DNA of 64,000 nt from Ascoidea asiatica (lineage: Eukaryota > Ascomycota > Saccharomycetes > Ascoideales > Ascoideaceae), in NCBI GenBank assembly GCA_001600695.1, contig BCKQ01000006.1, positions 748,327-812,326 on the forward strand, written 5' to 3'. The notes under the pieces are model-generated. The model was given only the letters and a program-made list of their open reading frames with translations. It did no database searches and was not told the DNA's origin. Below are positions 19,982 to 34,771 of this stretch, in pieces (within the stretch, counting starts at the first letter, position 1; each line of letters starts with the position of its first letter). The position numbers and the translations under genes are program-made.

Positions 19982-21028
19982 ATGTCAGATTCTAATATTA
20001 ATTCCAATAATAATTCTCAATCAATAAGTCGACCTTCTTCAAAACCATCAACGGATTTTTCTCAAATGACAACTACAACTACAACTACAGAATCAACAAT
20101 TTCAACAATTCAATCTTCTCAAAAGAGAAAATTACAAGATGATTTTGATGATTCAAAAAAATTAAAATTACAATCAATTCAAATCCCATATCAATCTAAA
20201 TCTAGAACAGAATCTGAATTAAAATTAGAATCAAAATTAAGAAAAGAAAAATATGAAATTTTTAAAAAAAAATATGAAATTGATAATAAAAATAATCTTA
20301 AATCTACTATTAAAACAACTTTTTTCCCAAAAATTACTGATGATTTCTTTATACCAGATTCAAATGATTTACTAGATTCAAATTCAAATTCGGATTTAAT
20401 ATTAAAATTCCCAAATTATTTCTCTGGTTCAAATTGGTCTATTTCTACAATAAGTAAATTTGCTTCAATTTTACTTAATAATAATAAAAAAATTTCTTTA
20501 ACTAAATTAATTCATTTATCAAATAATATCTTTGGTTTTAATTCTTGGTTTACTCAAATTATTTTAAATTCTTTTAAAATTATTCATTTTACTCAAACTA
20601 AATTTATAAAAGATGATTCTCTTAATAAAAAAAATTATTCAAATATTAAAGATATTAAAAATATGAATGATATTATAAATAATATTAATAATATTGATAA
20701 TCATTTATCTAAAGAAGAAATTAAAAATGAAAATATAGATAATGATGAAAATAATGATGAAAATGATAATGATGATAATTTTTATTATAAATATTCAATA
20801 TCTGCTCAAATTGAAATAAAATTAATTTTAAAAGATGGTACTTATGTAATTTCAACAGGTAATTCTGTTATTACAAATGTTAATTCAAAATCAACTGCTT
20901 TAAATAATGTTAAAAAATCTGCAATAAATAATGCAATTAAAACAAATTTTAATAATTTAATTAATTTATTATTAAATTTTCAACAAAAAAAAAATTTAAA
21001 TTCTATTAAATCAATAAATTATTATTAA
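19982..21028 (+). CDS. RAD59: Rad52-family recombination protein Rad59
   Basis: Rad59 assists Rad52 in single-strand annealing and strand-invasion repair of double-strand breaks. Conserved blocks match S. cerevisiae Rad59 in order. They are a Trp-Ser segment (NWSISTISKFASIL), the block KISLTKLIHLSNNIFGFNSW, then YSISAQIEIKLILKDGTYV, and KKSAINNAIKTNFNNL, equivalent to the Rad52/Rad59 KKEAVGDALKKAL helix. A basic KRKLQDDFDDSKKLK stretch (about residues 49-63) could be a nuclear localisation signal. At 348 residues it is much longer than S. cerevisiae Rad59 (238). The excess is a Ser/Thr-rich N-terminus and an Asn/Asp-rich insertion between core elements. Divergence is considerable, and a second Rad52 paralogue cannot be excluded. 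Confidence 0.75.
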   Translation: MSDSNINSNNNSQSISRPSSKPSTDFSQMTTTTTTTESTISTIQSSQKRKLQDDFDDSKKLKLQSIQIPYQSKSRTESELKLESKLRKEKYEIFKKKYEIDNKNNLKSTIKTTFFPKITDDFFIPDSNDLLDSNSNSDLILKFPNYFSGSNWSISTISKFASILLNNNKKISLTKLIHLSNNIFGFNSWFTQIILNSFKIIHFTQTKFIKDDSLNKKNYSNIKDIKNMNDIINNINNIDNHLSKEEIKNENIDNDENNDENDNDDNFYYKYSISAQIEIKLILKDGTYVISTGNSVITNVNSKSTALNNVKKSAINNAIKTNFNNLINLLLNFQQKKNLNSIKSINYY

Positions 21029-21073
21029 AAATTATATACTTCACTTAATATACTTACTATATATAAATGTATT

Positions 21074-21306
21074 TTAATTATGATGAATCATTTTATTTAA
21101 TTCATCCCAATTATCAAATGCTTGTACTGAAACATCATTATAAATATCATTCCATTTATTTATATCTTCTCCAGAAAATTTATCAAATGAACTCATATTA
21201 TCAAATGTAAATCCCATATCTCCTAATTCAAATAAATCAAAATCTATATTTATATCAATATCCATATCATTATTACCTGTATTACCACCAGTATTACCAG
21301 TATTAC

Positions 21307-21366
<60 letters not shown>

Positions 21367-24300
21367 TATTCATATTTATTAATCCATTATTTGATTCACT
21401 ATTTTCAATTGAATTAACATTTAATGCCTCATTTGTATTAGAAATTGTATTATTATTATTATTATTATTATTAGCAGTGGCATTATTGTTATTATTTGAA
21501 ATTAAATTACCATTATCATTACTATTTACATTACCATTTTCAATTGTATTAATATTTTTAAATGATTCCATGAAATTATTATCTGTTCTGAAAAAATCAA
21601 ATAAATTATCAAAATCAATTCCTTCTTGATTTTCTATAAAATTATCAAAATCAAATACTGGTTGATTATTATTGTTATTATTATTGACAGTATTAGTATT
21701 AATTTGAGTATTATTTGGAATATTATTATGATGACTTCTATTTCCATTCAAATCCATATTCATATTCATATTCATATTCATGTTCATATTCATATTTGGA
21801 TTTATATTAGGATTCAAATTTCCATTAATATTTTGATCTTCATTTATATTTTCACTTTCTTCTAAAATAGTATCAATTACATTAACATTATTATCCATAT
21901 TATAATTATATCCAGGATTTATTGAAACTCCATTTGCGAATTTTGGTGACATATTCTGTAATCCATTATGTAAATTTTCCATGATTGTATTTCCCATATA
22001 TGATGATCCTTCATTTTTAGAATTAATTAAATTAGAATTTGAACTCATATAAGTACTATATGCATTTCTATAATCATCATTTTCTAAACCATTTGATGAT
22101 TTTTCTAAACTAAATTTATTTGAATCATTTGGATTTAAATTATTAAATAATTTTGGATCTAAATTTGAATTTTTTCTACCAAAATTATCTTTGAATTTAA
22201 TTGGATTTAAAAGATTTAATTCTTTTCTATTATTTGCAAATTCATCAATACCTGATATTCTATTTGTAGAATGTTGACTCATCATCATTTTATCAAAAAA
22301 ATTATCTTCAAATAATTTAATTCTTACAGGAATTTGTTTACTACTAATTGGATCAATAATAGTAATATCATTTTTCATAAAAAAATGATTTGTATCAAAA
22401 ATTAATTTTAAAATATTATTAAAATGTAATTTTGCAACCTTATTTTTTTTTAAAATCATTTTAATTAATAAATTTAAACATTTTTTTAAAGCAATTTGAT
22501 TTTTTGTTAAAATTTTTAAATCTTTATTTAAACTTTTAATATTATCTTTACTAAATTCTAAAGTTAAAATTTCCATAATAAAAACAAGTGAAGATGATAA
22601 AATATATTCAATATCATGAACTCCAAAAGTTGAAATTAATTCATCTTTTGATAATGAAACTAATAATTTTGTTGTTAAATGTGCTGCATTAGAACAAATT
22701 GTAATCATTGAATTTGAAAAACTATCAATTGGTTTTATAGGATTTGATTCACCATTTTCATTTTCAATAATTTCATTTGGAGAATTTTTTGCTGATGATA
22801 AAGAATGAACTTTAACAGATCTTAATCTTTTTTCAGTAACATGAGAAAGTGCAGGAACTGTAGTTAAATGAATATAATGACAATAATTTAAATGAATTGA
22901 TCTAATAAATCTATTTGTTTTATTTGAAATTTCTTCAAGATTTAAAGGATTTAATCTAAATTCAACAGGTAAACCATCTTTCCAAATAATTAATCTTTGA
23001 ATAATATTACCAATACTTTTTAAAAATAAATTTTTAGATTCAGTTACAGTTATTTTACTACCACAATTTGGATGACCACCCCAACATTGAGGATTTGAAT
23101 AATTAACACCCTCAAAATCATTACTTTTTAAATAAATTGTATTTAAAATATCTTCAGCAATTTTATTTAATTCAATATAAACCCAAAATAATTTTGGATC
23201 AATTGGACCTTTAGTAATTGTAGGATATTTAGTTCTAACTTGTCTATAATTTAATAAAACTGGTCTACCAGATCTTGCACAAAAATTTCTATTAATACAA
23301 TAACAAGACCACCAAATTTCTCTTCTATGATTAATTTCTTCTTCAGATAAAAATTCTTGAAATACACTTTCTTTATGAAGATTATGAGCTATAGAAATAT
23401 CCATAGCTAAATTTGAATATGAAATACCTAATTGTTTTTTACCACAAGATCTAAAATAACAACAAATTAATGAATAAATTTCAATAATTTCTAAATTTCC
23501 ATTAAACATATTATATAATACAGGTAAATTTGAAATACATTCTTGAACAAATTGAAAACCAGGAGGATTTAAATAAATTTGTTTATCAATATCTTTTGTT
23601 GAAGATAATAATAAATTATCTTGTTGATCAACTTTTTGATTAAAATTTTGAATATGATTTCTATAATTTGTAAAATCATGATGAGAAATATTTCTATCAT
23701 TTTCATAATTATCATCATTTTCATTGTTATTTTGAATTAAAAATTCTTGTTCATAAACTTGACCTAAAGCAATAACTATACACATTTTATTATACCAAAA
23801 TTTTTTATCAATTAAATTTTTAATATATTTTAAATCTTCATCAATATTTAAATCATTTAAATTTTCTGAATCAAAATTATCAAATCTACTTAATTGTTTT
23901 AATTGATTTAAATATTTAAAAGTTAAATTTAAATTTTTTTTAAATAAATCAATATCAAAAGAAATATAACCAGTTATAATAAATTTTACAACATTTTGAA
24001 GATATTTTAAAGCTTGATTATAAGTTATACTTTGCATTAAACCATAATTTATTGAAATTTTAAAATGATTTGAATCTAAATACATATTTCTATTTTTATG
24101 ATGATTAAATTCTTTAAAAGAATAAGTTCTTTCAATTGAAACAGAAGCTAATTTATAAGTATTTGGATTTGAAACATCATTTGGAATTGAAATTGAATTA
24201 GATTGAGGTAATTGATTATCATTTTCTTTTAATTGATTATTATTAATATTATTAATATTATTTGGGTTATTAGAAATTTCATTTGAAGGATTAAAAGGAA

Positions 24301-25043
24301 AAGGAGAAACAGAAGAAGTTGAAGGAGACAGATTAATTGAATTTGAATTTGGTTGAAGATGAATATTACTTATAATATTTGAAATTTGTTCTTCACTTTC
24401 ACTTATATTTTGATTTTGAATTTGAATTTGAATTTGATTATCATTATCAAATTGAGATTGAGTTATTAATTTTGGAATTGAAATCGAATTTCTTGGAGAA
24501 TTTATAATTGGTTCATTAATAAAAGCTTCTAATTGACCACCAATATTTTCAACTGAACCATTTTCAAGAACTGAAGGATTTTCATCATCTTTATTTATAA
24601 TATCATTTTCATCATCAATGTTCTTGTTATTGTTATTGTTATTGTTATTATTGTTATCATTATCATCATTATCGTGATCAGAATGTGAAGTTGAATTTGA
24701 ATGTGGAGTTGAATTTGAATTTTGATTTGATTGTAATTGTAATTCTAATTCTTTAATTTTATTTTTTAATTGAATTATAGTTTCTTCATTAACTCTAATT
24801 TTTTTAGCAGATTTACGATAAATACATTGAGAATTTGAAATTGAACAAGTTCTACATGGAATACCACCAGAACATTTTGTTTTTCTTTTTTTACATCTTT
24901 GACAAGCAATTTTTGCTCTTGGAATTGGATCATCATTTGAATCATTATTTTGATCTATATTTGATTTTAAATCTGAATTTATTTCAGAATTAATTTCAGT
25001 TTTAATATTATTAAAATTTTGTAAAGAATTATTGATATTGATA

Positions 25044-25096
<53 letters not shown>

Positions 25097-25501
25097 TTCG
25101 GGTATAATAATATCTTTAATAATAATATTATCTTTTTTTTTTGATTTATTTCTATTTTTATTATTAATTGATTGATTTTTAGATTTTTTATTTATTGAAA
25201 TTACATTTTTTTTTAAAATTTTTGAATTTTTTGAAATTTTATTATTATTTGATTTAATATTTATAATTTTTTTACCATTTATAATATTTAAATTTGTATT
25301 ATTATTGGTATTAGTATCTGAATTTATATTGGAATTTATATTAGTATTAGTATTTGATGGAATATTATTTTCATTATTTGAATTATTTAAATTATTTAAA
25401 TTATTTAGATTATTTAAATTATTCAAATTATTTAAACTATTTGATTCTACTAAAGATGGATCAAGTTTGAAAGAATCATTTTGAAATTGAATTGCAGACA
25501 T
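21074..25501 (-). CDS. Large Zn2Cys6 transcription factor with fungal-specific domain
   Basis: The 1,475-residue protein contains a zinc cluster near residues 200-226 (about 24825-24905), with spacing Cx2Cx6Cx5Cx2Cx6C: CQRCKKRKTKCSGG, then PCRTC and a final Cys. It is followed by SAKKIRVNEETIIQLKNK and a heptad-like dimerisation helix. The middle (about 650-900) is a fungal-specific transcription factor domain, with the block HRREIWWSCYCINRNF followed by ARSGRPV. The flanks are dominated by Asn, Asn-Leu and Asn-Met repeats and an acidic C-terminus (DMDIDINIDFDLFELGDMGF) that looks like an activation domain. The cluster and linker resemble proline-utilisation regulator Put3 (GG-x-PC, KKI-x-V), but the middle does not obviously match, so no symbol is given. 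It is convergent with RAD59, 45 bp between stops. Confidence 0.88.
21308..21364. repeat. ATT microsatellite (poly-Asn) in the zinc-cluster gene
   Basis: An ATT run of about 19 units encodes an Asn run near the C-terminus on the minus strand. A similar run lies at 25045-25095 near the N-terminus. Confidence 0.9.
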
Positions 25502-25556
25502 TATTGAAGTTCTTTTTTATATTTTAGATTTATTATTATTGATATTATATGGTATT

Positions 25557-25662
25557 AAATTATTGAAATTATTGAAATTATTGAAATTATTGAAATTATT
25601 GAAATTATTGAAATTATTGAAATTATTGAAATTATTGAAATTATTGAAATTATTGAAATTAT
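25557..25662. repeat. Tandem 9-bp repeat (AAATTATTG)n
   Basis: About 12 near-perfect copies of AAATTATTG begin 55 bp upstream of the zinc-cluster gene start. The unit length of nine and perfect conservation suggest an unstable promoter minisatellite. Confidence 0.92.
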
Positions 25663-26515
25663 TTCTTATTATGGATGGATAATATTGAATAATATTATTT
25701 GATTAATGAGGTTTTGTTATTATTCGAATAAGAATAATAATAATAATAATAATAATAATAAGAATAAGAATTAGAATTAAGGATTAAGAATTAAGGATTA
25801 AAATAAGAATTAATTAATTAAGAATATGATTATGAATAAGAATAAGAATATAATAAACTGTAGTTTTAGTAATAGTTGAACCAGAATATAGAAAAAAGAA
25901 TAAAATAAATTGAAAGAATAAAGAAAATATTCCCTTAGGAGTTAAATATGAATAATATATATTTTTTTTTACAGGATAATAAAGCACTAAGACATTTTTA
26001 GATATTAATAATCGAATAATCCAAAAATGATTGAAATCTCGATCGATAGCTTTATTTTATTTGAAGTAAAACTGTTATTGTTATTATCAGCCAAGTCACT
26101 CATATCTCGAGCTCTGCGCTTCAGCACTGCCAACGTTCACCGTTTCCCAGCACTTTTCTTACAGCTGCCGGTGAGAGCGTTTATCGAGACCTGTGAGATT
26201 TGTCGAGTTCTGTCGAGTTTCTCTCGGGGGCCACTTTCCGATCCAACTCTACCGCCACACTTGTCGCCACTGGCACCAGCACTATCTCCACCAATCAGAA
26301 ACAGCGACGTCTAAAGGAGTGCTGCACACAGAATATTACTTTTTTTCACACGTAAAAACATAGACATTGTGTGTATCTGCATTAAAAAAATAAAACCCAT
26401 GGGGATGGTAGATCCACAGATTCGGTTTTAAAACTTGCACGTCTAGTTACCGTTTTGTACAGCTGCTTTGCTTTCCGCAAATTTTTTTATTTTGAGTTTG
26501 GCAACTCTGAAAAAT

Positions 26516-26528
26516 TGAAAATTTTTTT
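26516..26528 (+). promoter_or_regulatory. RRPE-like element upstream of NOG1
   Basis: TGAAAATTTTTTT resembles the ribosomal RNA processing element (TGAAAAATTTT) found before yeast ribosome-biogenesis genes. The context (NOG1) fits, but A/T-rich sequence makes chance matches common. Confidence 0.35.
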
Positions 26529-26801
26529 ATTTTTTTTGTTGGAGTATCATTATTTATTAGAATAACTTTGATCAATCAATATCATTTTCAGGTAAATAAA
26601 TAAAAACGATACTTCCTGTATTAATATCTTTTTCAAACTATTCAGTTTAATTTGTTTTTCTTTTTCCATTGTTTCTTCTCATTCTTTATATTAGTTACTT
26701 TATTTGTTGTGAAAATACTTTAGAACTAATTACTATATATTTAGTTTCTTTAATTCTTTAGAAGAATCTTTTTTCAAATATTATAATCAATATTATCAAA
26801 A

Positions 26802-28718
26802 ATGCAACTTACTTTTAAAGATATTCCAACTGTTTCTACAGCTAATGATCTTTTAGATATAGTTCTTAATAGAACTCAAAGAAAAACTCCAACTGTAATT
26901 CGTCCAGGTTTTAAAATTACAAGAATAAGAGCTTTTTATATGAGAAAAGTTAAATTCACTTCAGAAGGTTTTGTAGAAAAATTTAATGATTTACTTACTG
27001 GTTTTCCAAATATTAATGAAATTCATCCATTTCATAGAGATTTAATGGATACTTTATATGAAAAAAATCAATTTAAAATATCTTTAGCTGCAATTTCAAG
27101 AGCAAAAACTTTAATTGAACAAGTTTCAAGAGATTATGTAAGATTATTAAAATTTGGTCAATCTTTATTTCAATGTAAACAATTAAAAAGAGCTGCTTTA
27201 GGTAGAATGGCTACAATTGTTAAAAAATTAAAAGATCCTTTAATTTATTTAGAACAAGTTAGACAACATATGGGTAGATTACCTTCAATTGATCCAAATA
27301 CAAGAACTTTATTAATTTGTGGTTATCCAAATGTTGGAAAATCTTCATTTTTAAGATCTATAACAAAAGCTGATGTTGATGTACAACCATATGCTTTTAC
27401 AACTAAATCTTTATATGTTGGACATTTTGATTATAAATATTTAAGATTTCAAGCTATTGATACTCCTGGTATATTAGATAGACCAACTGAAGAAATGAAT
27501 AATATTGAAATGCAATCAATTTATGCTATTGCTCATTTAAGATCTTGTATATTATATTTTATGGATTTATCTGAACAATGTGGTTTTTCAATTGAAGCTC
27601 AAGTTAAATTATTTCATTCAATTAAACCATTATTTGCAAATAAATCTGTTATGGTAATAATAAATAAAACTGATATTATAAAACCAGAACATTTATCAAT
27701 TGAAAATCAAAATTTATTAAATTCTGTAATTAATTCAAAAGGTGTAGATTCTATTCAAATTTCTTGTATTGAACAAGATAATGTTATGATTGCAAGAAAT
27801 CAAGCTTGTGAAAAATTATTATCTGCAAGAATTGAACAAAAATTAAAAGGTACTTCTAGAGTTAATAATGTTTTAAATAAAATTAATGTTTCAATGCCTG
27901 AACAAAGAGATGATATAAAAAGAGAACCTTTTATTCCAGAAGCTGTAAAATTATTAAAAAAATATGATATTAATGATCCAAATAGAAGAAAATTAGCAAG
28001 AGATATAGAAGCTGAAAATGGTGGTGCTGGTGTTTATAGTAATAATTTAAAAGAAAAATATATTTTAGAAGATGAAGATTGGAAAAATGATATAATGCCA
28101 GAAATTTTAAATGGTAAAAATGTTTATGATTTCTTAGATTCTGATATTGTTAGAAAATTAGAAGCTTTAGAAGTTGAAGAAGAAAATTTACAAAAAGAAG
28201 GTTTTTATGATTCTGATTCAGAAATTGAAGATGAAGAAATTGAAGATATTAGAGAAAAAGCAAATTGGATTAGAAATAAACAAAAAGTAATGATTAATGA
28301 ATCAAGAAATAGAAAAGCTCTTAAAAATAGAGGTATTATGCCAAGATCAAAAGTTTCTAAATCTTTTTCAACAATGGTTAATCATTTAGAAGCTTTAGGT
28401 CATGATACAACTACTTTAATTAATAAAAAAGATAATATTATTGATAATGATATGAATATGACTGGTGCTGATGTTGTAATGAGTGAAAATAAATCAAATT
28501 CAAGAAAAGTTGCTATACCTTTAAAACAAACTGATAGAAGATATGATGGTATTCCAGATGCTGCTTCAAGAACAAAGGTTGAAAGATTACATAAAATAAC
28601 TAGACGTAAATTTGCTAAAGAAGGTATGAAAGGTGATACTGATAGATTTAATACTGCTTCTTTACCAAAACATTTATATTCTGGTAAACGTGGTATTGGT
28701 AAAACTGATTTCCGTTAA
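26802..28718 (+). CDS. NOG1: Nucleolar GTP-binding protein Nog1 (60S biogenesis)
   Basis: Nog1 is an essential Obg-family GTPase of pre-60S ribosomal particles. It acts in the nucleolus, and its GTPase cycle gates release of Rlp24 by Drg1. The N-terminal helical domain (residues 1-165, MQLTFKDIPTVSTANDLLDI) is conserved. The G domain shows G1 GYPNVGKS (174-181), G3 DTPG (220-223) and G4 NKTD (288-291). The C-terminal tail has the acidic DSDSEIEDEEIEDIREKANW region and a basic end (KHLYSGKRGIGKTDFR). The length of 638 matches the family (about 647). Codon use is almost pure A/T-ending, and I found no in-frame CTG. It is convergent with PRP43, another ribosome-biogenesis gene. Confidence 0.98.
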   Translation: MQLTFKDIPTVSTANDLLDIVLNRTQRKTPTVIRPGFKITRIRAFYMRKVKFTSEGFVEKFNDLLTGFPNINEIHPFHRDLMDTLYEKNQFKISLAAISRAKTLIEQVSRDYVRLLKFGQSLFQCKQLKRAALGRMATIVKKLKDPLIYLEQVRQHMGRLPSIDPNTRTLLICGYPNVGKSSFLRSITKADVDVQPYAFTTKSLYVGHFDYKYLRFQAIDTPGILDRPTEEMNNIEMQSIYAIAHLRSCILYFMDLSEQCGFSIEAQVKLFHSIKPLFANKSVMVIINKTDIIKPEHLSIENQNLLNSVINSKGVDSIQISCIEQDNVMIARNQACEKLLSARIEQKLKGTSRVNNVLNKINVSMPEQRDDIKREPFIPEAVKLLKKYDINDPNRRKLARDIEAENGGAGVYSNNLKEKYILEDEDWKNDIMPEILNGKNVYDFLDSDIVRKLEALEVEEENLQKEGFYDSDSEIEDEEIEDIREKANWIRNKQKVMINESRNRKALKNRGIMPRSKVSKSFSTMVNHLEALGHDTTTLINKKDNIIDNDMNMTGADVVMSENKSNSRKVAIPLKQTDRRYDGIPDAASRTKVERLHKITRRKFAKEGMKGDTDRFNTASLPKHLYSGKRGIGKTDFR

Positions 28719-29096
28719 TTTAGCTTATTTTTTTCTATATTTTTATTTTATTTTCTTTCATATTTTTTGTATAAATATCGAGTTAAATTGAATAATATTT
28801 TTTTATCTAATTTTTTTTCATCTATTGCCCAATTTAATTCAGCATTCAATTTTTTTTTAAAACATATATATTCAATATACTTAATTTTTTTTTTATTTGA
28901 AATGAAATTACATAATACAAGAACGAAAAAGATGATTATTATTTAAGAAAAACTTAAATTTGGAAAAAAAAAAAAAAATAAAAAAATAAAAAAAAAAAAA
29001 AAATCTATAATCACCTCTATATAAAAACTAAGATGAAAAAAAAAAACTAAACAGTGTATAAAAATGTTATTATTATTATAATAATTATTATAATAA
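28719..29096. terminator. NOG1/PRP43 convergent 3' region
   Basis: These 378 bp between the two stop codons are almost pure A/T, with long T-runs after NOG1 and A-runs (28962-29003) that serve as T-runs for PRP43. This is typical of yeast efficiency and positioning elements for 3'-end formation in both directions. Nothing else is seen. Confidence 0.5.
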
Positions 29097-31993
<2,897 letters not shown>

Positions 31994-34119
31994 TCAATTA
32001 ACATTTATTACATTTCCATTACTTTTCATTTGATCTTGAATTAAATTATTGATCCTACGAATATTACCTAAATTATCAATGTCCACTCTATCATTATTCC
32101 AATTTTCTTTATTAACAATGTTCAATTCTGGAATATCTGACAAATAAAAATTTCCCAATTTACTTTTTAAATGAATTAATCTATCATTAACTAAATTTTC
32201 AGCTTCAATTTCATTGTCCTTTTCATTTTCATGTTCATTTTCATGTTCATTTTCATGTTCATTTTCATGTTCATTTTCATGTTCATTTTCGTCTCTGATT
32301 GTTAAATTATTTAAATATAATTTAAAATCTTCACATATTATATCTTTATTATCTTTTTCAAGTAAATCTATAATTTCAATTATAACATACCTAATATTCT
32401 CATTCATATAATTATATTTTTTCAAATAATCACTAATATAATATCTAATCAAATTTATAACAATTTCTTTATTCTCATTTCTATTCTCTTTCATATTCAT
32501 ATTTGAATTATTATTATTATCATTACTAATATTTTTTTCATTATTTACATTATTGTCTTCATTAAAATCATTTTCATATAATTTAAACCATTTAATACAT
32601 AATCTAATCACTTTCTCATATATATTAAATTCATTATTATATATATTAATTTGAGAATTTTTTTTTTTAAATAATTTAAAAATTTCAAAACTTAAAATTA
32701 AATCATTAAAATAATCTTTTTCTCTTCTACCAATACTTTTAAAAATTAATTCAATTATTTCATTAAATTTTTTAAAAATTAAATTTATTGGAGTAATTAA
32801 ATACCAATTTTTTATAACTTCATTAAATGAACAATGTTTTATAATTCCAGTTAATAAATTTAAATAAAATAATTCAATAACTTTTTCATTTTTAATATTA
32901 TCATTTATTTCTTTTATTAAATATTTAATATAATATATATTACTCATTTCTGGTTTTTTAAATGCTTTTTCAATATCATTATTATTATTATTATTGTTAT
33001 TTAAGGTACTATTAGTATTGAAAATATTTTTATTAATAATATAATTTAAATTTTCAGAATCTTTAAAAATTATAATTTTATTTGAAATTTTTTGAAATTT
33101 ATCAATTTTATAAATATTACTTATAAATTCAATATCTTTTAAATTTATAATATAATTTTTTTTTTCAATAAAAAATTCAATAATTTTAAATAATTTTATA
33201 ATTTCATTTAAATTTTCAATAATTATTTTATTTTTTTCATTTAAATTTTTAATTAAATAAATATTATTATTAATAATAAAATTAAAATTAAATTCTCTTG
33301 ATAAAAAAGTTGGATTATTAATATTATTTAAATTTAAATTTGATTGTAAAATATATGAAATATAATAATTAAAAATATCATTTTTAAAATTAAATTTAAA
33401 TTTAATAAATTTACTTTTTATAATTTCTATAATTTTTAAAATATTTTCATTATCATTATATTTACTTAAAATTAATAAAATTTTTTCAAATTTATTAAGA
33501 TTTAAAGATAAAAAATTTTTATTTAATAGATTATTTGAGATAAAAAATTTAATAATTTGATAATTTTCAAAAATTATTGAAAAATTTAAAATTTCAATTA
33601 AATTAATTTTATAAATTAATATATTATTTGAATTATTATTTAAAGATAATAAAATTTTTAAAATTTTTAAAATAGTTTTAAAATCTTTTTTTTTTAATGA
33701 ATGTTTTAAAATTAAATTAATTTTTAATAATTTAATTAAATTTTTTTCATTATTTAAATTTGAATTATAATTATTAATTAAAAATTTAAAAGATTTAAAA
33801 AAATGATCAATTAATTGATGATATTGATTTGTATGAATATAAGATTTTAAATAAGATTGAATTAAAATTATTTGAATTTTATAAATAATAATATTATTAT
33901 TTAAAGAATTAATTTGAATATTATCTAAGAAATTATTTAATAAATTTTCAAAAATTTGTAAATTTATAAAAGAATATGAATTTAAAATAATTATTGAAGA
34001 TTTTTGAATAATTGAAATTATTATACCTTTATCATTTAAATTTAAATAATTGAATTGATTTAAATAAAATTTAAAACTTTGATTTAATAATTGAAAATTT
34101 AATTGAGTAATTGAATTTA

Positions 34120-34156
<37 letters not shown>

Positions 34157-34771
34157 GTTATTAGAAGTTGAAATTAAATTATAATATTTTTGTAATTGAT
34201 TTAAACATGAAAATGAAATATTAAAAATATTTAGATTTAAAAGTATTGAATTGGAATTTAAATTATGAAAATTAATTAAAGAATTTAATTTTTTTAAAAT
34301 TTTAAAAAATAAATTAAATTTAATTAAAATTAATTCATCATTTTCATTAATATTTTCAAAATTTTTAAAATTTTTAAAATCTATTAATTTAATTAAATCC
34401 GAATTAATTTTTATTAAAGAATTATAAATAATATTTGATAATTTTAATAAATTTGAATTATATATTAAATTTGATAATTTATTAAATTTATTATTATTTT
34501 TATTAATATTTAAATTTAAATTAAAATTTTTAATATCATTAATGAAAAAAGAATCAAAATTTGAAGATGAAATGATTATTGAATCCTTTTTTAACTTTTT
34601 ATTTGATTTTATATTTGATTTATATGTTATATTATTGATATTGATATTGATATTGTTATTGATAATATTATTATTATTGGAGAAATGAAATGAGATTGAA
34701 TTAAAGAATCTTTTATTATTGAATAAGTATTTTGAATATAATGAGATTTGAACATTATTATAGTTTATCAT
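31994..34771 (-). CDS. Unassigned, probably mitochondrial, Asn-rich protein
   Basis: This is a long uninterrupted frame of 925 codons. The N-terminus (MINYNNVQISLYSKYLFNNK, then RFFNSISFHF) is basic, hydroxylated and free of acidic residues, as in a mitochondrial presequence. The body is an all-helical-looking succession of Leu/Ile/Asn/Lys-rich segments, as in divergent yeast pentatricopeptide-type mitochondrial RNA or translation factors (for example Pet309-like proteins of similar size). No repeat can be assigned by eye. Asn runs occur, and near the C-terminus there is a His-Glu-Asn-Glu tandem repeat. It diverges from the mitochondrial assembly gene ATP10 over a shared promoter, which supports a mitochondrial role. 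The function is not identified. Confidence 0.8.
32216..32291 (-). repeat. 12-bp tandem repeat encoding His-Glu-Asn-Glu
   Basis: Six copies of TTTTCATGTTCA (plus strand) encode HENE repeats on the minus strand, forming a highly charged stretch in the C-terminal third of the unassigned mitochondrial protein. Confidence 0.92.

Larger units (their letters stand above)
25502..26801. promoter_or_regulatory. Divergent zinc-cluster gene / NOG1 intergenic region
   Basis: The region runs 1.3 kb. Close to the zinc-cluster gene is a 9-bp tandem repeat and then AAT-rich sequence. A GC-rich island at 26090-26330 contains TGTCGAGTT twice (near 26200 and 26212), several TCGAG/CTCGAG motifs and CCACTGGCACCAG. 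Nearer NOG1 is a TGAAAATTTTTTT element (26516-26528). A 95-codon open frame across the island (26027-26314) shows no protein features. Confidence 0.5.

Noticed and set aside
26027-26314. 95-codon open frame upstream of NOG1
   Set aside because: Openness is explained by the GC-rich island, which has few stop codons; no protein features.
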